NCBI GenBank assembly: GCA_903834835.1
Contig: CAILKO010000035.1
Span: 1-64,000, forward strand
Direction: 5' to 3'
Origin: an uncultured Pseudomonadota bacterium
Lineage (GTDB): Bacteria; Pseudomonadota; Gammaproteobacteria; Burkholderiales; SG8-39
Length of the DNA stretch: 64,000 nt
Part shown: piece after piece, positions 1 through 9,706 of the stretch
Layout of the letters: each line of letters starts with the position of its first letter
Numbering within the stretch: position 1 is the stretch's first letter
Translations under genes and position numbers: made by a program
The notes under the pieces: generated by a model
The model's input: only the letters and a program-made list of their open reading frames with translations
Databases searched by the model: none
What the model was told of the DNA's origin: nothing

Positions 1-1343
<1,343 letters not shown>

Positions 1344-1577
1344 TCAGCCGCCCCACTCCTCGGGCGTCAGCGTGCGCATAGAAAGCGCGTGTATTTCCTC
1401 GCGCATGCGCTCGCCAAGCACGGCGTAGACGAGCTGATGCCGCTGGACCCGTGATTTCCCGGCAAACGCTGCGGACACGATCACCGCCTCGAAGTGCTGG
1501 CCATCGCCGGCGACCTCGATGTGCTTGCAATCCAGCCCGCCTTCAATTCCCTTTCTGATGCTTTCCGGTGTAGTCAT
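1344..1577 (-). CDS. ibaG: BolA family protein (IbaG-like)
   Basis: This 77-residue protein is of the BolA/IbaG class, small proteins that pair with monothiol glutaredoxins in iron-sulfur and stress metabolism. The BolA signature is visible as VAGDGQHFEAVIVS followed by KSRVQRHQLVYAVLGERM, with the conserved histidine in RHQLVY. It lies 33 bp upstream of murA in the same direction. That position next to murA and the mla genes favours the IbaG (YrbA) branch over BolA proper. The assignment to the family is firm; the branch is inferred from context. Confidence 0.88.
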   Translation of the reverse strand: MTTPESIRKGIEGGLDCKHIEVAGDGQHFEAVIVSAAFAGKSRVQRHQLVYAVLGERMREEIHALSMRTLTPEEWGG

Positions 1578-1638
1578 TGTTCGCCCTGTTGGATCGTCAC
1601 GCCTGTCTGCTCAATCAAATACTCGACCCGCACTCGCA

Positions 1639-2394
1639 TTACGCTCGGAGTTTGTAGCCGGACGAGAGCATCCTCAGCGTCACCGCGGACACGATCGCGA
1701 GCGCGCCTGCAACCACCCCGAGACTCAGTACCGGCGAAACGTCGGAAACCCCGAAGAATCCGTAGCGAAAGCCGTCAATCATGTAGAAAAACGGATTGGC
1801 GTGCGACAGGGTCTGCCACACCGGCGGGAGAGAGTGGATCGAGTAGAAAACGCCGGAGAGAAAAGTGAGCGGCATAATGATGAAATTCTGAAATACCGCC
1901 AACTGGTCGAACTTGTCAGCCCAGACTCCTGCGACGATCCCGAGCGCCCCGAGCAACGCACTTCCGAGAATCGCGAAGCAGAGCACCCAGAGCGGAGCAA
2001 CGAGAGAAACCGGGACGAACCAGAGCCCCACAAGCAGCACACCGAGGCCGACCGCGAGACCCCTGACTATAGCGGCAGAAATATAGGCGACGAAGAACTC
2101 CACATGGCTGATCGGGGGCAGGAGCACGAACAGGATGTTGCCGGTGATCTTGGACTGTGCGATGGACGAAGAACTGTTCGCGAAAGCGTTCTGCAGCACG
2201 CTCATCATGACGAGGCCGGGAAGCAGGAACACCGTATAAGGAATCCGCTCGTAGACCTGGATGCGCCCCTCAAGCGCCTGCGCAAAGATCACGAGGTACA
2301 ACAGCGACGTAAGGACGGGCGCCGCAATGGTCTGGAACGCCACTTTCCAGAAGCGCAGCAATTCCTTGCGGAAGAGCGTCGCAAAACCGCTCAT
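1639..2394 (-). CDS. ABC-2 type transporter permease
   Basis: A 251-residue membrane protein beginning MSGFATLFRKELLRFWK, the cytoplasmic leader typical of ABC-2 exporters. It has about six hydrophobic segments, a central QNAFANSSSSIAQSK loop, and a PLTFLSGVFYSIHSLP segment typical of the ABC2 membrane domain. It pairs with the ATPase gene 25 bp upstream on the same strand. This ABC-2 pair between mlaB and bolA recurs in betaproteobacteria. The substrate is not known; the family includes exporters of drugs, polysaccharides and lipids. The start is well placed after the ATPase stop. Confidence 0.85.
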   Translation of the reverse strand: MSGFATLFRKELLRFWKVAFQTIAAPVLTSLLYLVIFAQALEGRIQVYERIPYTVFLLPGLVMMSVLQNAFANSSSSIAQSKITGNILFVLLPPISHVEFFVAYISAAIVRGLAVGLGVLLVGLWFVPVSLVAPLWVLCFAILGSALLGALGIVAGVWADKFDQLAVFQNFIIMPLTFLSGVFYSIHSLPPVWQTLSHANPFFYMIDGFRYGFFGVSDVSPVLSLGVVAGALAIVSAVTLRMLSSGYKLRA

Positions 2395-2419
2395 GCCAAG
2401 TACCGGTCGAGATTCCGGG

Positions 2420-3322
2420 TCATTTGCCGGCCATCAGTCCCATGAAGACCTCCTCCAGATCCGGCGGCTGCAGTTCGAACTCGCGGATCGAAATCCCGGA
2501 CTTGCGCAAGTCTGCAAGCAGACCTTCCAGTTCAAGATAGTTACCCAAGCGCACCGTAATGCGCCCGTTTTCCCTTGCGCTCACCCTCGCGGCCAATTCC
2601 GGAGGGAGAGACTCCGGATTATCCAGACCGATCACGAGCGAAAGTCCTGAGAACTTCTTCAACAGGTTCTGCGTCGAGTCAAGCGCGATGAGACGGCCGC
2701 CCTTCAGCATGCCGATCCGACCGCAGAGCGATTCGGCTTCGTCTAGATAGTGTGTAGTAAGCACGATGGTGTGCCCTTCGACATTGAGTCTCCGGATGAA
2801 CTTCCAGAGTCCCTGCCTCAGTTCGACGTCCACGCCTGCCGTCGGCTCGTCCAGCACAATCACCGGCGGACGATGCACGAGCGCCTGCGCAACCAAAACC
2901 CGGCGCTTCATGCCACCAGACAGGGCTCGCATGTTCGCATCTGCCTTGGAAGTGAGGTCCAGGTTCGCCATCACCTCATCTATCCAGTCGTCGTTTCGAC
3001 GCAAGCCGAAATATCCCGACTGGAGCCGCAGCGTTTCCCTCACCGTAAAGAACGGGTCGAACACGAGTTCCTGGGGCACGACGCCAAGTCGACGCCGCGC
3101 CGTGCGGTAATCGCGCACAACATCAGCGCCGAGGATCGAAACAGAGCCGGCCCCGGGCCGGACCAGGCCAGCGACTGTGCTGATCAGCGTCGTCTTGCCG
3201 GCGCCATTGGGGCCGAGGAGGCCGAAGAACTCGCCTTCCTCGATGGACAGGCTGACGCCATCGAGCGCACGCAATGAACCGTAGTTCTTTTCAACGTTGC
3301 GAATTTCAATAGCGGCGCTCAC
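2420..3322 (-). CDS. ABC transporter ATP-binding protein (ABC-2 partner)
   Basis: ATPase subunit of the exporter encoded with the downstream permease. Walker A is GPNGAGKT, the signature is LSGGMKRRV, and Walker B is VIVLDEPTAG. A C-terminal region of about 90 residues after the nucleotide-binding fold is typical of the CcmA/NodI branch. The reading frame is open further upstream to 3439, but a GTG at 3322 with a GGGGG ribosome binding site about 7 bp ahead gives the usual N-terminus (VSAAIEIRNVEKNYGSL). The longer start would overlap mlaB and add residues without family similarity. About 300 residues from this start. Confidence 0.87.
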   Translation of the reverse strand: MSAAIEIRNVEKNYGSLRALDGVSLSIEEGEFFGLLGPNGAGKTTLISTVAGLVRPGAGSVSILGADVVRDYRTARRRLGVVPQELVFDPFFTVRETLRLQSGYFGLRRNDDWIDEVMANLDLTSKADANMRALSGGMKRRVLVAQALVHRPPVIVLDEPTAGVDVELRQGLWKFIRRLNVEGHTIVLTTHYLDEAESLCGRIGMLKGGRLIALDSTQNLLKKFSGLSLVIGLDNPESLPPELAARVSARENGRITVRLGNYLELEGLLADLRKSGISIREFELQPPDLEEVFMGLMAGK

Positions 3323-3383
3323 GCAACCCCCGTCGAAACCGGAGCCGCATGTCCGAACTGGCATGAAATGCGGACAAATTTGC

Positions 3384-3677
3384 TCAACCGACTGAACTGG
3401 CTTTGGAAAGGAATGACTCGACGCCGTAGACGCGCGCAAGCGTCACAAGCCCCTCTGGCAGGTTGGAAAACGCAACTTCAGATTTCTGATCGCGTCCCTC
3501 GCGTATCCAGGCGAGCATGGCGGCTAGGATCGATGAATCGATTTCGCCTATCTCGGCAAGATCGACTGTCCGCACACCCTCTTTCACATGCCTGACGCCC
3601 TCATCGAGGACCTGGCGGACGTTCGCGAAGGTTACAGGCCCGCTGACCAGCATGCGATTGCCGTCACGCCGCGTCAC
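3384..3677 (-). CDS. mlaB: STAS-domain protein MlaB
   Basis: A 97-residue single STAS-domain protein. MlaB binds the MlaF ATPase on the cytoplasmic face of the MlaFEDB complex and is needed for its stability and activity. The anti-sigma-antagonist-like motif EIDSSILAAMLAW carries the Asp47-Ser48-Ser49 of the family. The start overlaps the mlaC stop by 4 bp, as at every junction of this operon, suggesting translational coupling. Small size and position at the end of mlaFEDAC make the identification secure even though STAS domains are short. Confidence 0.88.
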   Translation of the reverse strand: MTRRDGNRMLVSGPVTFANVRQVLDEGVRHVKEGVRTVDLAEIGEIDSSILAAMLAWIREGRDQKSEVAFSNLPEGLVTLARVYGVESFLSKASSVG

Positions 3678-4321
3678 TTCTTTTCCGCCGTTGCGGCGAT
3701 AGACCTGTTCTTTGCCCGAAGGCTATTGATGAGCGATTCCGTGCCGCCGTCTCGGACGATGCTCGAAAAATCGGTTCGGTAGTTCGCCACGAGACTAACG
3801 CCGCCAACGATCACGTCATACACCTTCCAGCCCGCAGCGGTCTTCTCCATACCGTAATCGATGGAAACCGGCTGCGCGCCCGGCTGCAAGACGCGCACCT
3901 GGACCACGACATCTGTCTCTGTTGGCTTCGCGCGCAGCGGTCGGAATTCGAACTTCTGATCGCGGTAGGCAGCAAGCGCACTCGCGTAGGTTCGCACGAG
4001 GAGAATCCGGAATTCGTCCGTCAGCCGCTTCTTCTGATCCGGCGTCGCTTTGGACCAATTCTGGCCCATTGCGAGCGCAGTCATGCTCGTGAAATTGAAA
4101 TGCGGAAGAACCTTGTCCTCGACAAGCCCAACGACCTTCTGCCGATTGCCCGCCTGAATATCGCGGTCCTTGGCGATGACGCTTACAACTTCGAGCGTTA
4201 CGCTCTTTACAAGCTCGTCCGGCAATGTCTCCTGGGCTTGGACGGACAGCGCGCCCAGCGTCAGACCGACAGCGACGATCAGTCGGGCCCAACTGGCGGC
4301 CGGCCGCCCGACGAGTCTCAC
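3674..4321 (-). CDS. mlaC: Phospholipid-binding periplasmic protein MlaC
   Basis: MlaC is the periplasmic shuttle that carries phospholipids between the outer-membrane MlaA complex and the inner-membrane MlaFEDB transporter. The 215-residue protein has a signal peptide (residues 1 to about 29, ending LSVQAQ). The mature part has the Tol-tolerance Ttg2/MlaC fold features: LVEDKVLPHFNFTSMTALAMG, and YDVIVGGVSLVANYRTDFSSI near the C terminus. It overlaps mlaA upstream and mlaB downstream by 4 bp each. Confidence 0.93.
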   Translation of the reverse strand: MRLVGRPAASWARLIVAVGLTLGALSVQAQETLPDELVKSVTLEVVSVIAKDRDIQAGNRQKVVGLVEDKVLPHFNFTSMTALAMGQNWSKATPDQKKRLTDEFRILLVRTYASALAAYRDQKFEFRPLRAKPTETDVVVQVRVLQPGAQPVSIDYGMEKTAAGWKVYDVIVGGVSLVANYRTDFSSIVRDGGTESLINSLRAKNRSIAATAEKK

Positions 4322-5160
4322 AGCCGACCAACCGCGGAAGCGGAAGTGACGACGTCGTCCGTCGCCGGAACGTGAGGACTCTGTTCATCCTGTGAAACAG
4401 TTGCCGACAGAGATTCGTTCAAGTCCGCCCCAGAGCGCGGCGCGACTGGCGCAACTGGAACGCCGTCACGTATCAGGCTGTGCCGGCGTTGCAGGTAGGC
4501 ATCGCGCTGGAATGCGTACTTATCGAGCGCAGCCTCCTCGAGAATTCTACTTGCGTCCAGCAGGTCTGCACGCTGCCCAGTGGCTCGCAGCACTACCATC
4601 ACATTTCGATCGGCAACCGGACGTGCATGCCCGAGCGGATCCGTCTTCAGGTCAAGTACCGTTCCTAGTGCATCCCGTACCGTGCTTGACCCAAGAATCG
4701 GAAGGACCAGATAAGCACCGTCTCCCGCCCCCCAACGACCAAAGGTCTGACCAAAGTCCTCGTTGTGCTTTTCGTATCCGAACTCTGTCGCTACATCGTG
4801 AATGCCGAGCAGCCCGAAAGTAGTGTTCCAGAGCACACGTGCCCAGTCGCTCGCCCCATCAGCGAACTTGCCCTGTAGCAGGTTGTTCGCACCAATGAAG
4901 ATATCTCCGATGTTCCCAAAGAAATTCCGCACGCGATCCTTGATCGGAACAGGCACTGTGTCCCGGTACGCCGACCCGACGGGTTTCGCGATCGCACGAT
5001 CAAAACCGTCATTGAATTGATAGACCGCACGGTTCATGGGCTCGAGAGGGTCGACCGTGTCGCCAACTTGAGTTGCGCATCCGGCAAGCATCGCCAGCAC
5101 GAGGGCAGCGAATATCATCCGAGCGGAAGCAATTCGTTCGATCAAGACTGCCGAAGTCAT
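4318..5160 (-). CDS. mlaA: Outer-membrane lipoprotein MlaA (VacJ)
   Basis: MlaA sits in the outer membrane and removes mislocalised phospholipids from the outer leaflet. The 280-residue protein has a lipobox LAGC with Cys28, then DPLEPMNRAVYQFNDGFD, the hallmark VacJ motif. A second hallmark, GRWGAGDGAYLVLPILGSST, follows. The C-terminal 40 residues are low-complexity and probably disordered. Unlike E. coli, where mlaA is elsewhere, it lies here between mlaD and mlaC, giving the order F-E-D-A-C-B common in betaproteobacteria. Both ends overlap neighbours by 4 bp. Confidence 0.94.
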   Translation of the reverse strand: MTSAVLIERIASARMIFAALVLAMLAGCATQVGDTVDPLEPMNRAVYQFNDGFDRAIAKPVGSAYRDTVPVPIKDRVRNFFGNIGDIFIGANNLLQGKFADGASDWARVLWNTTFGLLGIHDVATEFGYEKHNEDFGQTFGRWGAGDGAYLVLPILGSSTVRDALGTVLDLKTDPLGHARPVADRNVMVVLRATGQRADLLDASRILEEAALDKYAFQRDAYLQRRHSLIRDGVPVAPVAPRSGADLNESLSATVSQDEQSPHVPATDDVVTSASAVGRL

Positions 5161-5642
5161 TTTTTCGCGTCTTCCTTTGGATCCTTGCCGTCAGCCGCCT
5201 TGTTGAACAAGAACTGACTGATGAGATTTTCCAGCACGACGGCCGATTGCGTAAGCCTGAGTCTGTCACCCTGCTTGAGCATGACCCCGTCGCCCCCTGC
5301 TTCAAGGCCGACGTATTGCTCACCGAGGAGCCCGGACGTGAGAATTTTTGCCACGGTATCACGCGGGAACTGGTACCGGCCATCCACATTCATGCTGACC
5401 ACCGCCTCATAGCTGTCGTTGTCGAACCGGATATCGGAGATTCGTCCCACGACCACGCCTGCGCTTTTTATCGGCGCCCGTACCTTCAGGCCGCCAATGT
5501 TAGCAAACTTAGCCTGAATTTGATAAGCGTCACCCGCCGAAAAAGTTGTGAGATTTCCCACCTTTAGCGCAAGAAACAACACCGCCAGCAGGCCGGCTGC
5601 GACAAATAGTCCGACCCATAGGTCGATCGTGGAGCGGTTCAT
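5157..5642 (-). CDS. mlaD: MCE-domain protein MlaD
   Basis: MlaD forms the hexameric MCE ring that contacts the MlaE permease and passes lipids into the periplasm. The 161-residue protein starts MNRSTIDLWVGLFVAAG. It has one N-terminal membrane anchor (about residues 8-30) and an MCE domain (about 38-117) with the typical VRAPIKSAGVVVGRISDI and GLLGEQYVGLE motifs. The tail ends in a charged DGKDPKEDAKK stretch. Length matches the family (150-185 residues). Four-base overlaps join it to mlaE and mlaA. Confidence 0.94.
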   Translation of the reverse strand: MNRSTIDLWVGLFVAAGLLAVLFLALKVGNLTTFSAGDAYQIQAKFANIGGLKVRAPIKSAGVVVGRISDIRFDNDSYEAVVSMNVDGRYQFPRDTVAKILTSGLLGEQYVGLEAGGDGVMLKQGDRLRLTQSAVVLENLISQFLFNKAADGKDPKEDAKK

Positions 5643-6439
5643 GATCCAGTACCCCCGGTAAACATTAGTGCCGTAAGAACAAAGTCCAGCGCCAGAATCG
5701 CCAGCGAGGATGTGACAACGGTGCGCGTGGTTGCGCGGGAAACGCCTTCGGCGGTCGGCGGAGCGTCGAATCCCTCGAACACGGCGATCAGCGACACGGC
5801 AACGCCAAAAACAAAACTTTTGATAACGCCGTTCATGACATCCCGCCGGAAGTCCACCGCGGACTGCATCTGTGACCAGAAGGAACCCTCATCTACGCCG
5901 ATGAGCTGGACTCCGACGAGATATCCACCGAAGACGCCCATGGCCGAAAAAAGCGCAGCGAGCAGGGGCATGGAAATCACCCCGCCCCAGAACCGTGGGG
6001 CAACCACCCGCGCGACCGGATCAACCGCCATCATCTCCATGGCAGAAATCTGCTCGGTGGCCTTCATCAGCCCGATTTCGGCGGTGATCGCCGACCCCGC
6101 CCGGCTCGCGAATAGGAGGCCGGCAACGACGGGCCCGAGTTCGCGCACCAACGAAAGCGCGACGAGCACCCCGAGCGCCTCGGATGACCCGTATCGCTGT
6201 AGCGTGTCATAGCCCTGCAGGCCGAGCACCATTCCGACGAACAGACCTGACACCAGGATGATGATGAGCGAGAGAACGCCGGAAAAGAAGACCTCGCGTA
6301 TGGTCAGGTGGAACCGCCGGAACGCGGTGCCCGAGTGGAGCATCATGTACGCGAAGAATCGCGCGGCATATCCGAGCCTCACGATCCGGTCCGTTACCTG
6401 GCGGCCCAGTGATTGCAGAAATCTGCCCACACCGCTCAT
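5639..6439 (-). CDS. mlaE: Phospholipid ABC transporter permease MlaE
   Basis: MlaE is the inner-membrane permease of the MlaFEDB transporter. The 266-residue protein has the long interfacial N-terminal helix and about five membrane segments of the family. The conserved stretch SLVRELGPVVAGLLFASRAG and the following AEIGLMKATEQISAMEMM are the Ttg2B/MlaE signature (coupling-helix region facing the ATPase). It overlaps mlaF and mlaD by 4 bp. Confidence 0.95.
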   Translation of the reverse strand: MSGVGRFLQSLGRQVTDRIVRLGYAARFFAYMMLHSGTAFRRFHLTIREVFFSGVLSLIIILVSGLFVGMVLGLQGYDTLQRYGSSEALGVLVALSLVRELGPVVAGLLFASRAGSAITAEIGLMKATEQISAMEMMAVDPVARVVAPRFWGGVISMPLLAALFSAMGVFGGYLVGVQLIGVDEGSFWSQMQSAVDFRRDVMNGVIKSFVFGVAVSLIAVFEGFDAPPTAEGVSRATTRTVVTSSLAILALDFVLTALMFTGGTGS

Positions 6440-7290
6440 TGGGTCACCCTTGGGGACGGCACGATTTCGAGGTCATCCTCGTAGCGAGCTGCAGCGTAGT
6501 GAAACGGAACCGGGCCAACGGTTTCCCCGTTCACGAACTGGTGCACAAAGGGTTCATCTGTTTTACGAACCTCGGCGGGGGTTCCCTGTGCGACCACTCG
6601 CCCGTTGGACATAAAATAAACATAGTCGACGATCTTCAGGCACTCCTGCACGTCGTGGCTCACGATGATCGACGTTGTACCAAGGCTGTCATTCAGCTCC
6701 CTCACAAGACGGGCGATCACGCCGAAGGCGATCGGGTCCAGCCCCGTGAACGGTTCGTCATAGAGCATCAGGGCCGGGTCGAGCGCGATTGCCCGCGCAA
6801 GCGCAACCCTTCGCGCCATCCCCCCCGACAGTTCCGAGGGCATCAAGTTTGCTGCCCCCCGCAATCCGACCGCTTCCAGTTTGAGCAACGCGAGATCCCG
6901 AATCGCATCCTCGGGCAAATCCGTGTGCTCATGCATCTGGAATGCGACATTTTCGAGCGCAGTCATATCGGTAAATAACGCCCCGAATTGGAACAGCATT
7001 CCCATTTTCCTGCGCATCGCATACAGGCCGTCACGATCCAGTCCGGCAGTAGGTCGGTCAAAGATCCGAGCTGTTCCCTCTGTAGGCCTAAGCCAACCCG
7101 CAATAATCCTGAGCAGCGTCGTCTTGCCGCATCCGGATTGCCCCATGATGCCAACGACCTGGCCGCGCCGAATAGACAAATGAACGTCGCGCAGAACCAG
7201 CCGTGTTGAGTCGTAGCCGAACGACAGGTGCTCGATCGACACGATGTCAGAATCCGACAAGGGCAGGGCCAGGGAAGTGGAAACGCCCAA
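6436..7290 (-). CDS. mlaF: Phospholipid ABC transporter ATP-binding protein MlaF
   Basis: ATPase of the MlaFEDB complex. Walker A GQSGCGKT is at residues 50-57, the signature is LSGGMARRVALARA, and Walker B is LMLYDEPFTGLDP. The C-terminal extension after the nucleotide-binding domain is typical of MlaF, where it contacts MlaB. It is the first gene of the minus-strand operon, so the promoter should lie in the 97 bp shared with the divergent ABC gene at 7388; no convincing -35/-10 pair is seen there. The listed start is a TTG. A GTG at 7242 would remove 16 residues and is also plausible. Confidence 0.93.
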   Translation of the reverse strand: MGVSTSLALPLSDSDIVSIEHLSFGYDSTRLVLRDVHLSIRRGQVVGIMGQSGCGKTTLLRIIAGWLRPTEGTARIFDRPTAGLDRDGLYAMRRKMGMLFQFGALFTDMTALENVAFQMHEHTDLPEDAIRDLALLKLEAVGLRGAANLMPSELSGGMARRVALARAIALDPALMLYDEPFTGLDPIAFGVIARLVRELNDSLGTTSIIVSHDVQECLKIVDYVYFMSNGRVVAQGTPAEVRKTDEPFVHQFVNGETVGPVPFHYAAARYEDDLEIVPSPRVTQ

Positions 7291-7387
7291 TTTTACGTTA
7301 GTCCGGTCGGCGATCGGCAGTTTGCCAAGGGTCTAGGATGCGATCATGCCCTCAATTTCGAATTCGTAACCTATAGTAGCGACCGCG

Positions 7388-8200
7388 ATGCCCCCAATCC
7401 ACGCGATCAAGCGGTTTCTTCAGGCAGGCGAACATTCGGCCCCTTCGGCGCTCCGTATCCGGACACTCTCTCGGCGCTATTCCGGGCGCTTGGCGCTCGA
7501 GAATGTCGATCTGGACGTTCAGGATCACGAGTCCTTCGGGCTCGTCGGCGAAAACGGCGCCGGCAAGACGACCCTGATCAAATGCGCTCTTGATCTGTGT
7601 TTGCCTTCTGCCGGAACAATCGACATCTATGGCCGAAGTGCCGGGAATCCTGAAGCAAGACGCGCTCTCGCCTACCACCCGGAGCGGTTCGTTCCGCCAC
7701 ACTATCTTCTCGGCAGGGAATTCCTCGAAACAACGGCAGCAGTCTGCGGGGATCCCTACCAGCCACGGACGGTTGAGCATCTGCTAGGCGAGCTGGACCT
7801 CGATCCGGGCTCGCTGTCGCGCCCGGTACGCCAGTACTCGAAGGGCATGATGCAGAAGATAGGCCTGGTCGCTTGCTTCATGCTGGATAGGCAAATGTAC
7901 GTCCTCGACGAGCCCATGAGCGGCCTTGACCCGGGCAGCAGGGTCGCAGTCAAATCGATCCTCAAGCGGCTTAATGATTCTGGAAGAACCATCTTCTTCA
8001 CCTCGCATGTCCTTGCGGACGTGGAGGAGATTTGCTCTGGGATCGCAATTGTCCACAGGGGACGCATCCGGTTTCGTGGAAGCCCAGAGGAACTCCGCAA
8101 CGTGCATGGAGAAGCCAATCTTGAACGTGCGTTCCTGAAGTGCATACGGAGCGAGGAACAATCATCCCAATTCCCGGACGATGAGAAACCCAGGCCCTGA
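7388..8200 (+). CDS. ABC transporter ATP-binding protein at the head of the pilus locus
   Basis: A 270-residue ABC-2-type ATPase. Walker A GENGAGKT is at residues 54-61, the signature region is YSKGMMQK, and Walker B with D-loop is VLDEPMSGLDPGS. It has the short C-terminal tail typical of exporters driven by ABC-2 permeases. No permease gene is adjacent. The nearest unpaired ABC-2-like permease is at 24778-25551, at the other end of the pilus locus, so the two probably form one transporter. It overlaps the response regulator gene by 20 bp, which ties it to the pilus operon. A role like Myxococcus PilH in pilus assembly or export is an inference from context. Confidence 0.85.
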   Translation: MPPIHAIKRFLQAGEHSAPSALRIRTLSRRYSGRLALENVDLDVQDHESFGLVGENGAGKTTLIKCALDLCLPSAGTIDIYGRSAGNPEARRALAYHPERFVPPHYLLGREFLETTAAVCGDPYQPRTVEHLLGELDLDPGSLSRPVRQYSKGMMQKIGLVACFMLDRQMYVLDEPMSGLDPGSRVAVKSILKRLNDSGRTIFFTSHVLADVEEICSGIAIVHRGRIRFRGSPEELRNVHGEANLERAFLKCIRSEEQSSQFPDDEKPRP

Positions 8201-9692
8201 ATCGGGTGCTCGCGGTGGTGCGCTCCCGTCCCTCCTGATCGTCGACGATGATCCTTTGATCGCCGATACACTGGCATTCGCCCTCGGCGCCGAGTATGCG
8301 ATACATACGAGCGAGACCCGAGAGGAAGCGATCGCCTTGATACGTCAGCTTGAGATGCCGCCAGAACTTGCGCTGGTAGATCTAGGCCTGCCACCAACGC
8401 CGCACGTCCCCGATCAAGGGTTCCGCCTGATTGCCGAGCTGCTTGCGCACGCGCCTTCGATGAAGATATTCGTGCTTTCGGGGCAGAACGCATCCGGTCA
8501 TGCAAGACATGCGCGAGCGCTTGGCGCCACCGAGTTCATCGCGAAGCCGTGCGACCCGGAGCTTTTGCGAAGGATGCTCGCACGGGCCCTCGCTTTGCGC
8601 GAAGCGGAAGTCGCCCAAGACTACAAGGCGGACGGGCTGATCGGTGCAAGCCCTGCTCTCACCCGACTGAAGGGGCAGCTTACGCAGTTTGCCGATTCAC
8701 GGTTTCCGGTCCTGATAGAAGGCGAATCCGGAAGCGGCAAAGAAGTCGTCGCGCGAAGCCTTCATGCGCGCTCGAGCCGGTCCGCAGGGCCTTTTCTAGC
8801 GCTCAATTGTGCAGCCATCGCCCCCACACTAATGGAACCCACTCTGTTCGGCTATGCAAAGGGTGCTTTTACGGGCGCGACTGCCGCCAAGGCAGGGTAT
8901 TTTGAAGACGCAGGCGAAGGGACTCTGTTTCTCGACGAAATCGGCGAGCTTCCTCTGGACATGCAGGCCAAGCTGCTACGGGTTCTCGAAAACGGTGAAT
9001 TCCAGCGGGTTGGAGAAACGCATGGAAGGGTTTCCCGTGCACGCATCATCGCCGCAACAAATCGGGACCTGCGTCACGAGGTCAGACAAGGCGGCTTCCG
9101 GGCTGACCTCTTCCACAGGCTTTCGGTCCTCGCCCTTTCCGTGCCACCGCTGCGCGATATGGGTGCGGACCGGCTAGTCCTGCTCGAGCATTTCCGGTAC
9201 ATCTACGCATCACAATCCGGGGTACAGCCCTTCTCTCTCGACGTGGAGGCGGAGGAACACTGGATGGAGTACGGATTCCCAGGGAATGTCCGGGAACTGC
9301 GCAACATCGTCATCAGGCTAAGCACGAAGTATCCCGGGCAAAGGCTTGGCGTTCCGGATCTAGAAGCGGAGTTTGACGCGGATTCCCCGTCCACAGACAC
9401 GGGCACGCGGGACGGAACCGACAGTTCAAGCGGTTCACTTCTGTCGGTCGATCTGATCGCCCGGGCGGCCAAGGAACTCGAACAGGCGCGCCATTTCAAT
9501 CTGGACGGAATGCTGCGTAGCGTCGAGCGCGCCTACATCGAAGCCGCGACGCGTCTTACACATGGCAACATCAGCCAGGCCGCAAAACTGCTCGGCGTGA
9601 ATAGAACGACGCTATACAGCCGACTCGCAAACGACCCTTCGTCAGACGACGAGCCCCCGAACAACCGTAGCGACGGCTCACGCCGGATCTGA
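8181..9692 (+). CDS. Sigma-54-dependent response regulator (PilR/NtrC class)
   Basis: A 503-residue activator in three parts. The receiver domain (about 15-140) has the acidic VDDD triad at 21-24, phosphoacceptor Asp67 (ALVDLGLPP) and a conserved Lys in IAKPCD. The AAA+ domain (about 155-390) has Walker A GESGSGKE near 180 and an intact GAFTGA loop near 230 that contacts sigma-54. A Fis-type helix-turn-helix ends the protein (NISQAAKLLGVNRTTLYSRL). An intact GAFTGA means it should activate sigma-54 promoters. The best local target is the pilin promoter at 26402-26417. The likely partner kinase is encoded at 22936-24690. Confidence 0.92.
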   Translation: MRNPGPESGARGGALPSLLIVDDDPLIADTLAFALGAEYAIHTSETREEAIALIRQLEMPPELALVDLGLPPTPHVPDQGFRLIAELLAHAPSMKIFVLSGQNASGHARHARALGATEFIAKPCDPELLRRMLARALALREAEVAQDYKADGLIGASPALTRLKGQLTQFADSRFPVLIEGESGSGKEVVARSLHARSSRSAGPFLALNCAAIAPTLMEPTLFGYAKGAFTGATAAKAGYFEDAGEGTLFLDEIGELPLDMQAKLLRVLENGEFQRVGETHGRVSRARIIAATNRDLRHEVRQGGFRADLFHRLSVLALSVPPLRDMGADRLVLLEHFRYIYASQSGVQPFSLDVEAEEHWMEYGFPGNVRELRNIVIRLSTKYPGQRLGVPDLEAEFDADSPSTDTGTRDGTDSSSGSLLSVDLIARAAKELEQARHFNLDGMLRSVERAYIEAATRLTHGNISQAAKLLGVNRTTLYSRLANDPSSDDEPPNNRSDGSRRI

Positions 9693-9706
9693 GCCCCGGA
9701 GCCAGC

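Noticed and set aside
1519-2445. Plus-strand open frame (308 codons) across the ABC-2 permease
   Set aside because: The product is charged and repetitive, while the minus strand encodes a complete membrane protein with normal operon context.
7291-7387. Possible sigma-54 promoter between mlaF and the ABC ATPase gene
   Set aside because: GG and TTTGC elements are present but 13 bases apart instead of 10, so they do not fit a -24/-12 promoter.
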